Assembly (NCBI GenBank): GCA_050953105.1
Contig: JBMNMA010000004.1
Span: 62,001 to 126,000, forward strand
DNA length: 64,000 nt
DNA from: UBA1206 sp050953105
GTDB lineage: Bacteria > Bacillota > Clostridia > Oscillospirales > CAG-382
Reading direction: 5' to 3'
This document shows, piece by piece, positions 62,151 through 64,000 of the stretch. The notes beneath the pieces are model-generated. The model did not search any database. It saw only the letters and a program-made list of their open reading frames with translations, and was not told where the DNA came from. Numbering within the stretch: position 1 is the stretch's first letter; every line of letters begins with the position of its first letter. The translations under genes and the position numbers were made by a program.

Positions 62151-63899
62151 CTAAATCGAGTATTTCCTGCGGTATTCCCGGTATTGACGGTCAAATTCTT
62201 CGCCGCCGGCCTTGACTGCTCTTAAATATTTATGCATGTCCATAGCCTCGTGCTGGGACATTTCAAGCATTGTTCCCGCAATGTTGGAACAGTGGTCGGA
62301 AACCCGTTCAAGGTTGTTTAAAATGTCAGAAAGTATAAACCCGTGTTCAATGGAACATTCGCTCTTCTGCAGCCGCAGGGAATGGTTAAGCTTAATCTGC
62401 TCCTTTAGGTAGTCAACCACCTGTTCAAGGGGCTCCACCTGAATGGCTATCTGCATGTTGTTTTCAGAAAAAGCCTGAAGTGTAAGGGTTAATACCTCGT
62501 CCACCGCAGAAGTCAATATCGAAAGCTCCCGGCTGGCGTCCCCTGAAAATGATAGCTTTTTGTCCTTTAATTCCTCTGCCGAATCAAGAATGTTCACCGC
62601 ATGGTCGGATATCCGTTCAAAGTCGCCTATAAACCTTAAAAGCCGGGTGGTTTCGTGGCTGTCATCATCGGTGAGGTTATGGTTTGATGATACCTTAACC
62701 AAATAAGATCCTATCTTGTCCTCATACTGGTCGGCCTTGTTTTCCCCGTCCCGTATATATTCGGCGGTTTTAGCGTCGTATTCTTTAAGCATCTGCATTG
62801 ATTTTTTAAATATGTCCACCGATAGGTTGGCCATATCTATGGTGGTGGTCCTGCACCGTTCCACCGCAATGGATGGGGTGGCAAGAAGGCGTTCGTCAAG
62901 AAGTCTGAACTCCTCCGCTTCGGGGGAATCTTTAACCGTAAGATGCGCCAGTTTTTCAAGCAGTCCCATAAGGGGGAACAGGGTAACCGTCATAATCAGT
63001 TTGAAAGCGGTATGGGTTATGGCTATATTCAGTTCGTTTGCCGATTTTGAAACAAAGGCAAAGTCAAATATGGCGTCTCCGGCGTAGAATAGGCCAAGGG
63101 ATATGATTATTCCTATTATGTTAAAGTAAAGATGGACAAATGCCGCCCGCTTGCCGTTTTTTGATGCAGTAACAGATGCCAGAAGAGCGGTGACGCAGGT
63201 GCCTATGTTCATACCCATTAATATTGGAATTGCCGCCGAGAAGGTAACCGCACCGGTGGTTGACAAAGCCTGCAGTATACCCACCGCCGCCGAGGAGGAC
63301 TGGATTACGGCGGCAAGCACAAGGCCTGCAAGCACACCGAGAACGGGATTTGAGAATTTTAAAAGTATGCTTCTGAATTCGGGGACGTTCTGAAGGCCGG
63401 ATACCGCACCCGACATGGTTTCCATGCCGAACATAAGCACCGCAAAGCCCAGCAGCACGGTGCCGATATCCTTGCGTTTGGTGGTTTTGGTAAACAATAA
63501 AAAGTATATGCCCACAGCGGCAAGAATGGGGGTAAAAGAGGATGGCTTAAGAAAGTTAAGCCACATATTTTCCGAATTGATGCCCGTCAGCGACAGTATC
63601 CAGGCGGTTATGGTGGTGCCCACGTTGGCGCCGATTATAATACTTGTCGACTGGTGGAGGGTTAGCACACCGGCGCTAACAAGTCCCACCGCCATAACAG
63701 TGGTGGCGGAGGAGGACTGGATTACGCAGGTGACAACAAGGCCGAGAAGAAAGCCCTTAAAGGTGTTGTTGGTGAATTTAGCAAGCAGGGTTTTCAGTTT
63801 GTGTCCGGCCTGCTTTTCGAGGGGGGTTCCCATTACGTTCATACCGAACAGGAACAAACATAATCCGCCGATTAGCGTCAAAGCGTCAAAAACATCCAT
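62151..63899 (-). CDS. Na/Pi cotransporter family protein with PhoU-like domain
   Basis: In this 582-residue protein the membrane half carries the duplicated NptA signature, VIQSSSATTVMAVGLV (~60) and AVIQSSSAAVGILQAL (~205), each preceding helices of an inverted repeat. From ~350 a cytoplasmic helical PhoU-like domain follows (SVDIFKKSMQMLKEYDAKTA, RISDHAVNIL, RVSDHCSNIAGTML). It probably imports phosphate with sodium and senses or regulates through PhoU. Single gene; no pst or pho genes nearby in the window. Confidence 0.93.
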   Translation of the reverse strand: MDVFDALTLIGGLCLFLFGMNVMGTPLEKQAGHKLKTLLAKFTNNTFKGFLLGLVVTCVIQSSSATTVMAVGLVSAGVLTLHQSTSIIIGANVGTTITAWILSLTGINSENMWLNFLKPSSFTPILAAVGIYFLLFTKTTKRKDIGTVLLGFAVLMFGMETMSGAVSGLQNVPEFRSILLKFSNPVLGVLAGLVLAAVIQSSSAAVGILQALSTTGAVTFSAAIPILMGMNIGTCVTALLASVTASKNGKRAAFVHLYFNIIGIIISLGLFYAGDAIFDFAFVSKSANELNIAITHTAFKLIMTVTLFPLMGLLEKLAHLTVKDSPEAEEFRLLDERLLATPSIAVERCRTTTIDMANLSVDIFKKSMQMLKEYDAKTAEYIRDGENKADQYEDKIGSYLVKVSSNHNLTDDDSHETTRLLRFIGDFERISDHAVNILDSAEELKDKKLSFSGDASRELSILTSAVDEVLTLTLQAFSENNMQIAIQVEPLEQVVDYLKEQIKLNHSLRLQKSECSIEHGFILSDILNNLERVSDHCSNIAGTMLEMSQHEAMDMHKYLRAVKAGGEEFDRQYREYRRKYSI

Positions 63900-64000
63900 A
63901 AAAAGACCTCATACAGCTTTTATTTTCATTTTTCCCTTTATATTCTACCATAAGTATGTTAAATGCAAAACACACCTTAAGTTAAATTCAGGTTAAATGT

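Noticed and set aside
1..64000. CRISPR arrays, tRNA or rRNA genes, known riboswitches
   Set aside because: I looked in all gaps longer than ~150 bp and saw no regularly spaced repeats, cloverleaf signatures or recognisable aptamer cores. A covariance-model scan would be decisive.

Overview
The window reads as a chromosomal segment of an anaerobic Firmicute, most likely a member of the Clostridia near Oscillospirales/Ruminococcaceae. This is inferred from strong TTGACA-N17-TATAAT promoters, GGAGG ribosome sites, a split archaeal-type glutamate synthase, a type III glutamine synthetase, an ANTAR regulator beside glnA, a flavoredoxin-rubredoxin fusion and VanRS-like signalling. I could not run database searches, so family names rest on motifs I can read. 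I see no tRNA, rRNA or CRISPR array.

Layout. 1-1680: feoB, cut by the left edge. 1860-3872: an LtaS-like polyglycerolphosphate synthase. 3989-5369: a decayed ISL3-family insertion sequence with 8-bp flanking repeats. 5378-8670 (minus): sensor kinase, HtrA protease and 3-methyladenine glycosylase. 8868-15143 (plus): PcrA/UvrD helicase, DUF1015 protein and ValS, followed by a minus-strand OmpR-type regulator that may be the separated partner of the kinase. 16250-18839: ychF, an Mrp/ApbC ATPase and a flavin reductase-rubredoxin. 18890-20655: an ABC exporter pair. 20878-25873 (minus): five-gene glutamate synthase, divergent from 26285-29984 glnN-asnB. 30137-30887: a frameshifted HTH regulator. 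30916-34322 (minus): purF, purC, purA. 34932-39223: a Fur-type regulator, nrdA, nrdB and a DUF1294 protein. 39.3-47.1 kb is accessory: UPF0489, an Imm26-like protein, a two-component system, a methyltransferase, a hydrolase and a lipoprotein. 47.1-58.6 kb is an integrative array ending in the 3' end of guaA. 58584-61935 (minus): glnA, ANTAR regulator, guaA. 62151-63899: a Na/Pi cotransporter.

Nitrogen theme. glnN, the glutamate synthase operon and glnA each have a perfect sigma-A promoter and a leader hairpin. The first two hairpins are terminator-like with 6-nt loops (AAUGAC and AAGGGU) fitting the A1/G4 hexaloop bound by ANTAR antiterminators. An ANTAR protein with Asn at the phospho-acceptor position sits beside glnA. 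A nitrogen-responsive antitermination circuit is the natural hypothesis.

Most unusual structure. The 11-bp sequence at the guaA stop (TATTCCCACTC) recurs exactly at 49639 and 47134. The two intervals carry different pairs of 7-mer direct repeats just inside both ends: GTTGCAA for the 9-kb interval and GGTATCA for the 2.5-kb interval. They look like two tandem integrative elements with a common core site and distinct arm sites. No integrase is present. One carries an ECF sigma/anti-sigma pair. The other carries an uncharacterised zinc-ribbon/membrane gene cluster built around a 1025-residue exported or anchored protein.
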